DNA of 64,000 nucleotides, taken from contig NZ_MCIF01000002.1 of the NCBI RefSeq assembly GCF_003268475.1, forward strand, positions 2,901,382-2,965,381. The letters run 5' to 3'. Source of the DNA: Thermogemmatispora tikiterensis. Lineage in GTDB: Bacteria; Chloroflexota; Ktedonobacteria; Ktedonobacterales; Ktedonobacteraceae. How positions within the stretch are numbered: the first letter of the stretch is position 1; every line of letters begins with the position of its first letter. The notes under the pieces were generated by a model, which saw nothing but the letters and a program-made list of their open reading frames with translations, was not told where the DNA came from and made no database searches. Both the position numbers and the translations under genes were made by a program. Shown in pieces: positions 18,351 to 28,007 of the stretch.

Positions 18351-18404
18351 ACACGCTCCCCGATCTGGCTAGAGTAAAAACCTGTTGCCTTCGGTATGTG
18401 TCTG

Positions 18405-18433
18405 ACTCTACTCAGTAGGCCGCTGACGGTCAA
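18405..18433 (-). promoter_or_regulatory. Candidate promoter of CHAP gene copy 1
   Basis: Minus strand TTGACC (18433-18428), 17-nt spacer, TAGAGT (18410-18405); identical hexamers and spacing to the candidate promoter before HTH-TPR copy 2. Confidence 0.5.
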
Positions 18434-18844
18434 GTCACTCTCGCTGCTAAGTAGGAATATTGTACTAAAAACATCTCCAATAGCAAGCAGACAGTAATTA
18501 ACTCTTTTCCTCAGTCTTTGCGGAGAAGTCCAGCGAGCGCCAGCGTCGTCAGACAGTCAGCAGGACTGGCAAGCGCGAAGAGAGAGTGGGGCAGCACGGC
18601 CAGAGAGAGTCGACGCTCAGCGAGGTCTGGCGAGGGGAGAAAGGTGCAGGGGAGTGGAGTTCTAGAAAGAACAAGCGGCTTGTCAACGCCCCCTGGCTCA
18701 AGCCAGGCCAGGGGCTTGCCCGCAGCCGCAGCGGCCCGGGCTTCGGGGCTGGTTGACGGCAGCCCACCGCCCCGTAGGACAATGGGACCGATGTACATGG
18801 AGCAAGAGGCGCTGAAAACTGCAGCAAGTCAGGAGAGCACAAAG
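18434..18844. other. Non-coding stretch between the two CHAP genes
   Basis: About 400 bp, with an AT-rich part near 18450-18510 and GC-rich sequence after it. The overlapping ORFs here have no ribosome site or recognisable content. Confidence 0.45.
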
Positions 18845-18880
18845 GGAGAGGCTGGTCTATCTGGTTTGACCAGCCTCTCC
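18845..18880 (-). terminator. Terminator of CHAP gene copy 2
   Basis: Perfect 13-bp arms GGAGAGGCTGGTC (18845-18857) and GACCAGCCTCTCC (18868-18880) with a 10-nt loop, about 80 bp past the stop codon. The minus-strand transcript continues CTTTGTG, a weak U tract. Confidence 0.75.
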
Positions 18881-18960
18881 TCCTGCTATCGTCTGAGCTG
18901 AATCGAATCTAGGTGGAGCGCCCGCTCACGCGGCCAGGCCAGCCACATCAAGCCTGGCGC

Positions 18961-20013
18961 CTAGATCCAGACAAAATAGACACCGCTGCCGGGGTAGAAC
19001 GTATAGTAGGAGACGATTCCCCAGCCGCCGCCATTGGCGTACCAGTTCATATTACTGGTGTAGACACCGCCGTCAGAAGTCAGACTCTCGGCGATGGCCA
19101 CATGGCCATAGTAGATATTCGCGCCCTGGACGCCAGGCATCAAGACAACAATGGAGGGGATATGCGGCTGAGTTGAGACAATCCAGCCATTGGCCCTGGC
19201 TCCTGCCACCCACTCATCAGCATTGCCGCCCCAGGGCACCCACACTCCCGTCAGCTGGTGATAACGGTAATCGGCCCAATAGGTGCACTGGCCGTATGGG
19301 AAAGGGTCACCCGAGCTGCTGCCAACAACCGGCCCCGACTGCACACCAGTCGGATTGCTCGGACCGGGATCGTAACCAACCCCACTGCGCACAATGGCTG
19401 TCGCCGTGGCGGCGCGCATCGCGGCCAGATCCAGCGTGCTGGAACTGCCGCTGTTGCTTGGGATCATATTCATAATGGACTGGAATAGCCCGCCCCCACT
19501 CCGCGCTCCTACAGGACTCTCGGGCAGCACCGTGAGCAGGGTACCAGTGAGAATCAGCGCAACCAGGACCAGGACCGCCGCATGGACATGCCAGCGCTTG
19601 CGTGGAAGCAGCTGCGCCCCATCCTGACGCCTGAGCGCTTTTTTGCCATCGCCACGAATGATAAGCGGGGGACGCGCCGTGCTCGCGCTGGCGGAGCTGA
19701 CCAACGGCAGCAGGGCCGTCTGCAGTTCCGGCAATTGCCCTGTCTCGGGCGTAGCGTACTCCGCCCCTTCCCCAGCCCTGGCTACCGGCAGTAAGGCCGT
19801 TTGCTTTTCTTCCTCCTCGCCCGCTACCTCTGGGAGAGGCGTCTGCCGGCCATCGCTCAGGTCAGTCGCACCGGGTAGGGAGACCGACTGAGCCGGAAAG
19901 GCGAGTTGCTCAACCGGCGACAACTGGGTGACTAACCCAGGGATACGAATCGGCTCCTCAGCTCGTTCTTGCGTTTCTGCGACTCTGTCTTGACGGTCCT
20001 TAAATGATAGCAT
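18961..20013 (-). CDS. Membrane-anchored CHAP-domain protein (copy 2)
   Basis: A 350-aa paralogue of the protein at 17424-18350. The cytoplasmic head (1-140) carries a repeated QTALLPV/QTALLPL motif and RPPLIIRG just before the membrane helix (about 142-164). The outer CHAP domain has Cys243 in YGQCTYWA and His304 in YYGHVAIAE, then SNMNWYANGGGW. It is probably a peptidoglycan hydrolase at the cell surface. AGGAAAG lies before the ATG, and the gene has its own promoter and a strong terminator, so it is not cotranscribed with copy 1. The pair looks like a tandem duplication with diverged cytoplasmic heads. Confidence 0.87.
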   Translation of the reverse strand: MLSFKDRQDRVAETQERAEEPIRIPGLVTQLSPVEQLAFPAQSVSLPGATDLSDGRQTPLPEVAGEEEEKQTALLPVARAGEGAEYATPETGQLPELQTALLPLVSSASASTARPPLIIRGDGKKALRRQDGAQLLPRKRWHVHAAVLVLVALILTGTLLTVLPESPVGARSGGGLFQSIMNMIPSNSGSSSTLDLAAMRAATATAIVRSGVGYDPGPSNPTGVQSGPVVGSSSGDPFPYGQCTYWADYRYHQLTGVWVPWGGNADEWVAGARANGWIVSTQPHIPSIVVLMPGVQGANIYYGHVAIAESLTSDGGVYTSNMNWYANGGGWGIVSYYTFYPGSGVYFVWI

Positions 20014-20092
20014 GCTGCTTTCCTATCGTTGAAAATATGAGCCGCGTTGTTGCGCGCCTTCTTATTGATATCTTTCTATGTCATCATGCCTG

Positions 20093-20122
20093 AATGTACT
20101 CTGAAAAGAGGATAGCGGTCAA
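20093..20122 (-). promoter_or_regulatory. Candidate promoter of CHAP gene copy 2
   Basis: Minus strand TTGACC (20122-20117), 18-nt spacer, TACATT (20098-20093), about 75 nt before the ATG. Confidence 0.5.
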
Positions 20123-20285
20123 GCGCGCCTTGCTACTGTTAGGACCATAGTACCGCACGGTAGGTCTCTTCTTAACCGCCTGCTCCTCGTCAGTTTCCCA
20201 CCGCTACCAGGCTGTCCGATCAGCTGCTGCTTTCTGTCAGGCGGATGGCATCCTCTGAGAGAGGAGGAACTACTATGAAGAAGAA

Positions 20286-20314
20286 TTGACCTTTTTGGCT
20301 CATCGGGATATACT
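20286..20314 (+). promoter_or_regulatory. Promoter of the sedolisin gene
   Basis: TTGACC (20286-20291), 17-nt spacer, TATACT (20309-20314). The leader is about 98 nt, ending in AAGGAG six nt before ATG 20419. Confidence 0.65.
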
Positions 20315-20418
20315 GCTTTCGCATTGGGCTGCAGTGAGCCGCTATGGAATGCTGTGCTGTTTGCGTCCACTCATGGCACGGCACGGCAGACAGGGATATT
20401 TTTCAGAAGGAGAGCTGG

Positions 20419-21780
20419 ATGCAAGGCCACGGCCAACAAAAGCCTTTCCTCAAGCTGTTGATACTGATATCCTTCACCCTCGCGCTTGCCTTCAGTGGTT
20501 GCACGGGTCTACCTGGGATCAGTGGCGGTCCACAGATAACCTCCACGACGACCGCTACGCCGCGCACGCCCACTCCCAGCGCAGCAGCCGAGAGCTGCCC
20601 TCCTATCCTCTTCAGCTCCGAAGTAACCTGTTATACTCCCCTCCAGCTTCGCCAATATTACGGCATCGAGCCGTTAATCCAGCGCGGCTATACCGGTAAG
20701 GGCCAGACCATTATCGATATCGTCTCGTTCGGCAGTCCCACCCTGCAACGGGACCTTGATGTCTTCAGCCGTCGCTTTCAGCTGCCGCTCACCAAGGTGC
20801 AAGTGATCCAGCCAATCCAGAAGCCAGAGTACGATCCCCACCACGATAAGAGCGGCTGGGCTGGTGAAACCGAACTCGACGTAGAGATCATCCATGCCCT
20901 GGCCCCCGAGGCTAATATTGTGGTATTGGTCAGCCCGGTTGCTGAAACGGAAGGCACAGTTGGGCTGCCCGAGTTCCGCCAGCTGATCCAGTATGCCATC
21001 GACCACCACCTGGGCACGATTGTCTCCCAAAGCTGGGGGGCTTCCGAGGTAACCCTGGAGGATGCTGCAGGTCGGCAGGAGGTGCAAAAGTGGAACATCC
21101 TGCTCCAGAAGGCAACGTTAGAGGAGCATATGACTTTCTTTAGCTCATCGGGAGATCAAGGCGCCACTGACTACGCCGATTTAAATATGTCGCGGCTTTC
21201 ACCCAAGGCCACGACCAGTTTCGCCGCCGATGTGCCCTGGGTGACCAGCGTTGGAGGGACAACGTTGCTGCGCCAGGGGACCCAGATCCACGAGATTGGC
21301 TGGAGCCAGAGCGGCGGCGGCTTCAGCGCCTTCTTCTCGGAGCCATCCTATCAGAAGTTGCTGCCCTCCTACACCCAGGCAGCGTTCCAGGGCCGGCGTG
21401 GGGTTCCCGACGTAGCCGCTGCTGCCGATCCGAGCACTAATCTGGCTTTTTACTTCAACGGCGTCTGGGAGACAGTTGGTGGGACCAGCGCCTCCGCTCC
21501 AATGTGGGCCGCGCTGGCGGCCATTGCCAATCAGATGGCCGGTCACCCGCTCGGTTTTCTGAACCCAGCCCTGTATACGCTGGCAACTACGGCGAACTAT
21601 CAGCGCGATTTCCACGATATTACTGTGGGGGATAACAGTGTTCATCAGGGGGTGAATGTCCCTGGCTACCTTGCTGGAACCGGTTGGGACGCTGTGACCG
21701 GGCTAGGCAGCCCCAATGCTCAATACCTGATTCCCGATCTGATTCGCACCCAGGCCACACTGGCAGCGGCAGGTCAATAA
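20419..21780 (+). CDS. Sedolisin-family (S53) serine-carboxyl peptidase, lipoprotein
   Basis: A 453-aa secreted acid peptidase related to sedolisin and kumamolisin. The N-terminus has a hydrophobic segment ending in AFSGCTG, a plausible lipobox with Cys28, then a Thr/Pro-rich linker. Catalytic residues are visible: Glu150 and Asp154 in WAGETELDVE, Asp246 in SSSGDQGA, and Ser357 in GGTSASAP. The C-terminal calcium site is DITVGDNS with GTGWDAVTGLG. There is no large N-terminal propeptide (only about 60 residues before the catalytic fold), so activation may differ from secreted relatives. ATG 20419 is set by AAGGAG. S53 enzymes usually work at low pH, which fits an acid-tolerant organism (inference). 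Confidence 0.93.
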   Translation: MQGHGQQKPFLKLLILISFTLALAFSGCTGLPGISGGPQITSTTTATPRTPTPSAAAESCPPILFSSEVTCYTPLQLRQYYGIEPLIQRGYTGKGQTIIDIVSFGSPTLQRDLDVFSRRFQLPLTKVQVIQPIQKPEYDPHHDKSGWAGETELDVEIIHALAPEANIVVLVSPVAETEGTVGLPEFRQLIQYAIDHHLGTIVSQSWGASEVTLEDAAGRQEVQKWNILLQKATLEEHMTFFSSSGDQGATDYADLNMSRLSPKATTSFAADVPWVTSVGGTTLLRQGTQIHEIGWSQSGGGFSAFFSEPSYQKLLPSYTQAAFQGRRGVPDVAAAADPSTNLAFYFNGVWETVGGTSASAPMWAALAAIANQMAGHPLGFLNPALYTLATTANYQRDFHDITVGDNSVHQGVNVPGYLAGTGWDAVTGLGSPNAQYLIPDLIRTQATLAAAGQ

Positions 21781-21894
21781 TCCCCGGCCTGCCGCTGGCC
21801 AGAGGCAGAGGCGGGCTGAAGCGCAAGGCCGGCGAACCCGGAAATACTTAATTCCAGACTCGCTCTCTGCCTGCTCAGTCAAAGCCAGACGCTC

Positions 21895-22962
21895 TCAAAG
21901 CAGGCCCTTGCTGACACATAGCTCCGCATTTAAAAGGGAGCCACCCGCCGCACCGCGGATGGTATTATGGCCCAGCACGACAAATTTATAGCTCAAGACG
22001 GGACAGGGACGCAGGCGCCCCAGAGTGACCGCCATTCCTCGACCCGCATCGCGATCAGGCAGTGTCTGTGGACGATCTTCCTCACGACGATAGATCAGCG
22101 GCGGCACGGGAGCGCTCGGCAGCTGCAGACGTTGAGGTTCAGGCAGGAAATGCTCCCAAGCTGCGATCACCTCTTCAGGCGAGGCCTGACGCTCCAGCTC
22201 GACACTCACGCATTCCAGATGGCCCTCGCGCGTGGCGATACGATTGCAATGCGCGCTCACGACCAATGGCGCCATGCTGAAACCACTCGCTTCGCGCCAC
22301 TCGCCCAGCATCTTGAGTGTCTCGCTCTCAACCTTCGGCTCTTCACCGGAGATGAAGGGAATGGCATTGTCGAGAATATCGTAGGAGGGTAGACCCGGAT
22401 AGCCAGCCCCCGAGATCGCCTGCAGCGTCGTCACCAGAACTTTGCGGATGCCAAAGGTTTGCTGCAAGGGCTTGAGCGCCATCACCAACGGGGTGGCCGA
22501 ACAATTGGGATTGGTCACAATGCAGCCGCTCCAGCCTCGGCGCTTGCGCTGCTCTTGGATGGCCAGGGCATGCTCAGCATTGACCTCGGGAACCAACAGC
22601 GGCACATCGGGCTCCATGCGATAGGTCTTGGCATTGCTAAAGACGGCCACGCCAGCCTGTGCAAAAGCGGCCTCGACCTCGCCGGCGACCTCAGCTGGCA
22701 GGGCCGAGAAGGCAATCTTGACCTCGGGTAGAGCTTCCGGGCGGCAAGGCAAGACCGGCAGGCGGGCCACCTGCTCGGGCAGGCTGCCACCAAGACGCCA
22801 GCGCGCTACCTCGCCATAGGGACGACCCCCGTGCACGTCAGAGGCCGCCAGGGCTACCAGCTCAAACCAGGGATGGCCTTGTAACAGCTCGATAAAGCGC
22901 TGACCTACCATGCCAGTCGCCCCGAGCACCGCCACCGGAAGACGTTGTTGTATCTGTTGCAT
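21895..22962 (-). CDS. asd: Aspartate-semialdehyde dehydrogenase
   Basis: Reduces aspartyl-4-phosphate to aspartate-4-semialdehyde with NADPH, the branch point to lysine, threonine and methionine. The N-terminal GATGMVGQRF binds cofactor; the catalytic Cys154 is in TNPNCSAT; SAHCNRIATREGH holds the active-site His. The motif GHNTIRGAAGGSLLNAEL places it in the archaeal/fungal-type ASADH group. AGGAGG lies 5 nt before a TTG at 22968 and 11 nt before ATG 22962, so the start is ambiguous by two codons. It is the last gene of the met operon, 57 bp after lysC. Confidence 0.95.
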   Translation of the reverse strand: MQQIQQRLPVAVLGATGMVGQRFIELLQGHPWFELVALAASDVHGGRPYGEVARWRLGGSLPEQVARLPVLPCRPEALPEVKIAFSALPAEVAGEVEAAFAQAGVAVFSNAKTYRMEPDVPLLVPEVNAEHALAIQEQRKRRGWSGCIVTNPNCSATPLVMALKPLQQTFGIRKVLVTTLQAISGAGYPGLPSYDILDNAIPFISGEEPKVESETLKMLGEWREASGFSMAPLVVSAHCNRIATREGHLECVSVELERQASPEEVIAAWEHFLPEPQRLQLPSAPVPPLIYRREEDRPQTLPDRDAGRGMAVTLGRLRPCPVLSYKFVVLGHNTIRGAAGGSLLNAELCVSKGLL

Positions 22963-23019
22963 TGTCAAGGCATCCTCCTTTGCCCACGCCTTCTACTCGT
23001 GCATCCTCTCTATCCCAGC

Positions 23020-24495
23020 CTAGCGGACCTTCAGCGCTTCCAGACGCTTTCCATGAGCTGGAGGGCGCACTAGAGGAATCACCGGCGCGATCAAATCGCG
23101 ATGGAGGCAGCGCAGAGCACGCTCGCTGTCGCCATCCTCAATGATGAGAATAATGCCCTGCTCGGAAGCGCCCTGGGAGATAATCGGAATGCGCTCGCGC
23201 GCGAGCGCGCTAATGGCGCGGGCTGGACTCATCGGATCGCTCGTGAAGCCGGAGCCGAGACAGGCACAGGCAGCCAGGCCTGGACGACAGCTGACACGCC
23301 AGTGCCCCAGGTCGTGCTGAAGCAAGGAGACGACCGAGGCCGCGGCCTGCTCTTCGACCATGAACGAGAGATGGTGGCCGGAAGAGGAGCAGATGGCCAC
23401 GGGGGCAGCTCCGACACGAGCCGCCAGGGCAAAGACCTGACCGGCGTTCTCGGGCGCACCAAACATGTTGGTACTCTCGACAGTCACCAGAGCCAGGCGT
23501 CGCCGAACGGTGATGGCCGTCGCGCCGCTGTGATACTTGCCCTCTGGTCCAATGAGTGTGCCCTGCATCTGGGGGCGGAAGGTGTTACGCACGCGCACGG
23601 GGATATTGCGCTGAGCTACCGGGATCAGAGTGCGCGGATGCAAGACTTTCGCGCCAAACCAGGAGAGACGCGCCGCCTCCGCATAGGTCAAGGCCGGCAG
23701 CAGACGCGCATTGGCGACGATACGCGGGTCGGCAGACATAACTCCGTCCACATCGGTATAGATAGCCACCTCGCCACAGTCAATGGCGGCCCCGATGACG
23801 GTCGCTGAATAGTCGGAGCCGTTGCGCCCCAGAGTTGTGACCAGCCCGGCACGCGTGCGACCGATGAAGCCCGGCACCACCGGTACCGTCCGTTCCTGGA
23901 GCAGTGGCTGGAGCAACAGCTGCGCATGCGCTCGCGTTTCCTCTTCCAGAGGCTCTGCACCAATGACAGCGCCCGGCTCGCTCGGCGCGCTGCCCTGCGG
24001 CTCTCCCGTTACAATGACCTCTTCCCGCACCGGGGCCGCTGTTACTCCCGGCAGGCCGAGGTCATTGATGGCGGCAGCCAGCAAGAGCACCGACAGGCGC
24101 TCCCCCCAGGCAGCCACTGCGTCAACATAGTCCTCGCAGCTAGCGGCTTCACGCTCCAGCCCGGCCAGTGCCTGCTCTAGAGCAGCCTTGAGCTCCGCCA
24201 GGCGCTTTCCATCATGGACAGCCTTCTCAGCGGCCTGAAGGTGTCGCTCACGTAGCGCCGCCAACTCGCGACGCCACTCGAGGCTCTCGCCCCGCCGGGC
24301 AAAATGGGCGATGCGCAGCAGCTGATCTGTAATGCCTGACATCGCTGAGACTACAACGACGGGAAAAGGTGCAGCCTCGTTGAGAGCTTTACTGGCTGTC
24401 TGAGCCACAATCTGAGCAACGCGGAGAATACGATCGCCACTGCCAACAGAGGTACCACCGAACTTTAGCACACAGAGCGAACACTCAACATCCAT
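23020..24495 (-). CDS. lysC: Aspartate kinase
   Basis: Phosphorylates aspartate, the first step towards lysine, threonine and methionine. The kinase core has VLKFGGTSVGSGDRI at the start (Lys11), GFIGRTRAGLVTTLGRNGSDYSA split over about residues 218-240, and YTDVDGVMSADPRI. Two ACT-type regulatory domains fill the C-terminal 170 residues, so feedback inhibition is likely. The 491-aa length is that of monofunctional enzymes with a long linker. ATG 24495 (GGGTGA 6 nt upstream) is preferred over TTG 24501. Its place in an operon with metX and metY and under a methionine-sensing leader suggests it supplies methionine precursor. Confidence 0.95.
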   Translation of the reverse strand: MDVECSLCVLKFGGTSVGSGDRILRVAQIVAQTASKALNEAAPFPVVVVSAMSGITDQLLRIAHFARRGESLEWRRELAALRERHLQAAEKAVHDGKRLAELKAALEQALAGLEREAASCEDYVDAVAAWGERLSVLLLAAAINDLGLPGVTAAPVREEVIVTGEPQGSAPSEPGAVIGAEPLEEETRAHAQLLLQPLLQERTVPVVPGFIGRTRAGLVTTLGRNGSDYSATVIGAAIDCGEVAIYTDVDGVMSADPRIVANARLLPALTYAEAARLSWFGAKVLHPRTLIPVAQRNIPVRVRNTFRPQMQGTLIGPEGKYHSGATAITVRRRLALVTVESTNMFGAPENAGQVFALAARVGAAPVAICSSSGHHLSFMVEEQAAASVVSLLQHDLGHWRVSCRPGLAACACLGSGFTSDPMSPARAISALARERIPIISQGASEQGIILIIEDGDSERALRCLHRDLIAPVIPLVRPPAHGKRLEALKVR

Positions 24496-24550
24496 TGACA
24501 ATCACCCTTTATCTCCCAGGCGAGACACCTCTTGCTTGTCTCGCTTCATT

Positions 24551-25906
<1,356 letters not shown>

Positions 25907-25997
25907 CTAACGACAGGCCGCCACCATAGAGGCGGACAGGGAAACCAACGGCGCATCGGGCAAGGAAATGGGCGTGTCCCGGCAAGGCGGAACGTGC

Positions 25998-27146
25998 TCA
26001 GGTTTCCAGCCAGCGCAGAGCAGCGTTCATCTGCTCCCACTCTTTCAAGAAAGCATCATGGCCATGAGGAGAATCCAACTCGACATAGGTCGCCTCTCCC
26101 CCAAGCGCGCGAACACGCTCGGCCAGCCAGCGGACCCGCGCCGCCGGAAAGAGAAAATCGGAGCGAATGCCGATAAAGAGCGCGCGGCTGCGAATACGAG
26201 CAAGAGCCGTATCAAGAGAAGGGTAGCCCTCGCTGACATCGTAGAGATCCATCGCGCGGCTCAGATATAGATACGTATTGGCGTCGAAGCGCCGCACCAG
26301 GGAATTACCCTGATAATACAGATAATTCTCTACATCGAAGCGCTTCCCCAGACTTGGAGTGCGGGTCGGTGAAGGCACTTCACCAGCGCGAGCCGGGCGA
26401 CGGGAGAAGCGCAGCTCCATTGCCTCTTCACTCTGGTAGGTGATCATGCCAAGCATACGTGCGATGGCCAGACCGGCATCGGGTCCCTGACCGGGTGGAT
26501 AATCGCCGCCCTGCCAGCGCGGGTCCAGCATAATGGCCTGGCGCCCCACCTCGCTGAAAGCAATAGCCTGCGCTGTCAACGCCGCCGTCGCGGCCACCAC
26601 GATGACCTTCTCCACCAGCTCCGGGTAGCAAACTGCCCACTCCAGCGCCTGCTGTCCTCCGATCGAGCCGCCAGCCACAATCAAGCGCCGAATGCCCAGG
26701 TGCTCTATCAGGCGTCGCTGGGCATGGACCATATCACGGATCGTGACCAGCGGGAAACGCATGCCGTAGGGTCGCCCCGTGCTCGGATCGATCGACGAAG
26801 GACCAGTACTGCCATAGCAGCCGCCGAGCACGTTCGAGCAGACGACAAAGTAGCGCGATGTATCGAAGGGCCGGCCCGGGCCGATCAGCGGGTTCCACCA
26901 GGCGGCCTTCGGGTCGTCCGGGTGCTCAGGATCATGAGCATGCGAGCTGCCCGTCAGAGCATGGGTAATCAGGATGGCATTGTCGCCTGCCGCGTTGAGG
27001 CGCCCCCAGGTTTCGTACGCCAGCGTCACGGGGCCAAAACGGCCACCGTACTGAAGCGGCAACGAGTCAAAGGTATAGCTTTGCAAGTGATTCACAGGAG
27101 CAGGCTGTGTACCTGTCACCACGCTGTGCTCGACGCGAGCCACCAT
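25998..27146 (-). CDS. metX: Homoserine O-acetyltransferase
   Basis: Alpha/beta-hydrolase-fold enzyme that acetylates homoserine with acetyl-CoA, first committed step of methionine synthesis. The family blocks ILITHALTGSSHA, CSNVLGGCYGSTGPSS and RFPLVTIRDMV are present. The nucleophile Ser161 is in VAGGSIGGQQ, the Asp in IRSDFLFP, the His in SPHGHDAFL. Substrate choice (acetyl rather than succinyl) follows from pairing with metY. ATG 27146 has AAGGAG 7 nt upstream; a GTG two codons earlier is too close to that site. It is the first gene of the operon and is preceded by a tandem riboswitch leader. Confidence 0.95.
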   Translation of the reverse strand: MVARVEHSVVTGTQPAPVNHLQSYTFDSLPLQYGGRFGPVTLAYETWGRLNAAGDNAILITHALTGSSHAHDPEHPDDPKAAWWNPLIGPGRPFDTSRYFVVCSNVLGGCYGSTGPSSIDPSTGRPYGMRFPLVTIRDMVHAQRRLIEHLGIRRLIVAGGSIGGQQALEWAVCYPELVEKVIVVAATAALTAQAIAFSEVGRQAIMLDPRWQGGDYPPGQGPDAGLAIARMLGMITYQSEEAMELRFSRRPARAGEVPSPTRTPSLGKRFDVENYLYYQGNSLVRRFDANTYLYLSRAMDLYDVSEGYPSLDTALARIRSRALFIGIRSDFLFPAARVRWLAERVRALGGEATYVELDSPHGHDAFLKEWEQMNAALRWLET

Positions 27147-27174
27147 GTGCACACTCCTTGCAACGAAAAGGGAA

Positions 27175-27207
27175 CAAAAAAACCCTCACCCTACCCAGGG
27201 GCGAGGG
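27175..27207 (-). terminator. T-box-controlled intrinsic terminator before metX
   Basis: On the minus strand CCCTCGCCC (27207-27199) pairs with GGGTGAGGG (27191-27183, one G-U pair), followed by seven T (27182-27176). It lies directly after the T-box sequence and 29 nt before the metX start. Confidence 0.93.
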
Positions 27208-27610
27208 ACAGTCTCTTCGCGGTACCACCCTGTTTTGCCAGCGCCTCACGACGCTGACCTTGGAGTGTTGCCAAGCCGCAGGTCCCCAGGCTCAACCATG
27301 ACCTTGTATCAGAGCGCAGCCCAACTCAGGCGGCTTCCTTTCTCTGGCTGCTCTTGGCCCGGCTCAGATCTCAGCCGTCTGGCTGACCGACCGAACCATC
27401 TGAGGCAGGGTCTTGCCCAGGATGCAGCTCGCTCGCAACACTGCAGCCTGTAACGGAGCCACCCGGCACAGTCTACTCGCCCGCCTGCCCAAGGCGGACC
27501 TTCAACCTGCAACTCGGAGGGCATTTTCAACGCCGCCGCAGCGCCGGCATCTCAGCGCCGCCGACTCTCTGTAGCCGCACACGACGTCTACTCGTCCTCG
27601 TCAACGTTAT
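27175..27610 (-). promoter_or_regulatory. T-box leader with AUG (methionine) specifier
   Basis: T-box RNAs bind uncharged tRNA and switch a terminator to an antiterminator. Read 5' to 3' on the minus strand: stem I with GAGTAGACG (27592-27584) and CAGAGAGTCGG, then GAAAATGCCC, in which ATG at 27524-27522 sits where the specifier codon belongs. The conserved GAGTAG...CCGG...CCGTTAC middle segment follows (27478-27450), then AGGGTGGTACCGCG (27231-27218) and the terminator. The bulge UGGU would pair with an ACCA tRNA end, so discriminator base A, as expected for tRNA-Met. The exact 5' limit of stem I is an estimate. Confidence 0.92.
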
Positions 27611-27675
27611 TCTCGATTCGATTGACCGCTAGACGACTGGTGAGCACACTCGTACCCGCCCGGTACGCGGGGCAA

Positions 27676-27703
27676 GAAAAAACCCCTTTTCGTGAAAAGG
27701 GGT
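27676..27703 (-). terminator. SAM-I riboswitch terminator
   Basis: Minus-strand ACCCCTTTT (27703-27695) pairs with AAAAGGGGT (27690-27682) around a 4-nt loop, followed by a run of six T. It lies 25 nt past the SAM-I aptamer and upstream of the T-box. Confidence 0.93.
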
Positions 27704-27840
27704 CTTTAGCATCATTGCCAGGTTCCCCTCATCTTGCGGAACAGTGTTCCGCCGGAATTGGCACCTTGCCAGCAGCTCTGCTGGCGGGTTGCCGGGCTTC
27801 ACAGGGCCGTCTCCCTCCACCCGTCTTGATGAGAGCGCTA
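27676..27840 (-). promoter_or_regulatory. SAM-I (S-box) riboswitch
   Basis: The aptamer (27833-27728, minus strand) shows every core block of the class: CTCATCAAGA (P1 and kink-turn), GGTGGAGGGA, GGCCCTGTGAAGCCCGGCAA, a P3 stem CCAGCAG/CTGCTGG, AAGGTGCCAATTCC, a P4 stem GGCGGAAC/GTTCCGC, and AAGATGAG closing P1. A terminator follows at 27703-27676. S-adenosylmethionine binding should stabilise P1 and allow that terminator to form, shutting off the met operon. Confidence 0.95.
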
Positions 27841-27883
27841 ACCGCGTCGGTTCAATTGTTCGGGTACATTATAGTTGTTAGTT

Positions 27884-27912
27884 AGTATAGCGGAGATGGC
27901 TGGAGCTGTCAA
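27884..27912 (-). promoter_or_regulatory. Promoter of the metX-metY-lysC-asd operon
   Basis: Minus strand TTGACA (27912-27907), 17-nt spacer, TATACT (27889-27884). The start point should lie near 27877, about 44 nt before the SAM-I aptamer, so the leader is about 730 nt. A second TATAAT at 27873-27868 has no good -35. Confidence 0.85.
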
Positions 27913-28007
27913 GGGTCAGCATGGCAATGGTTGTTCCACGGCCTGGTCGCTTCTCAACTACGTCAGGCTGCTTGCCACCTGGACGGAGGAGAGCAGGCCA
28001 GGTCAGC

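Noticed and set aside
27450-27478. GAGTAG and GGGTGGCTCCG taken as a second T-box
   Set aside because: It fits the conserved middle region (stem II/III) of a single T-box and lacks ACCGCG and a following terminator.
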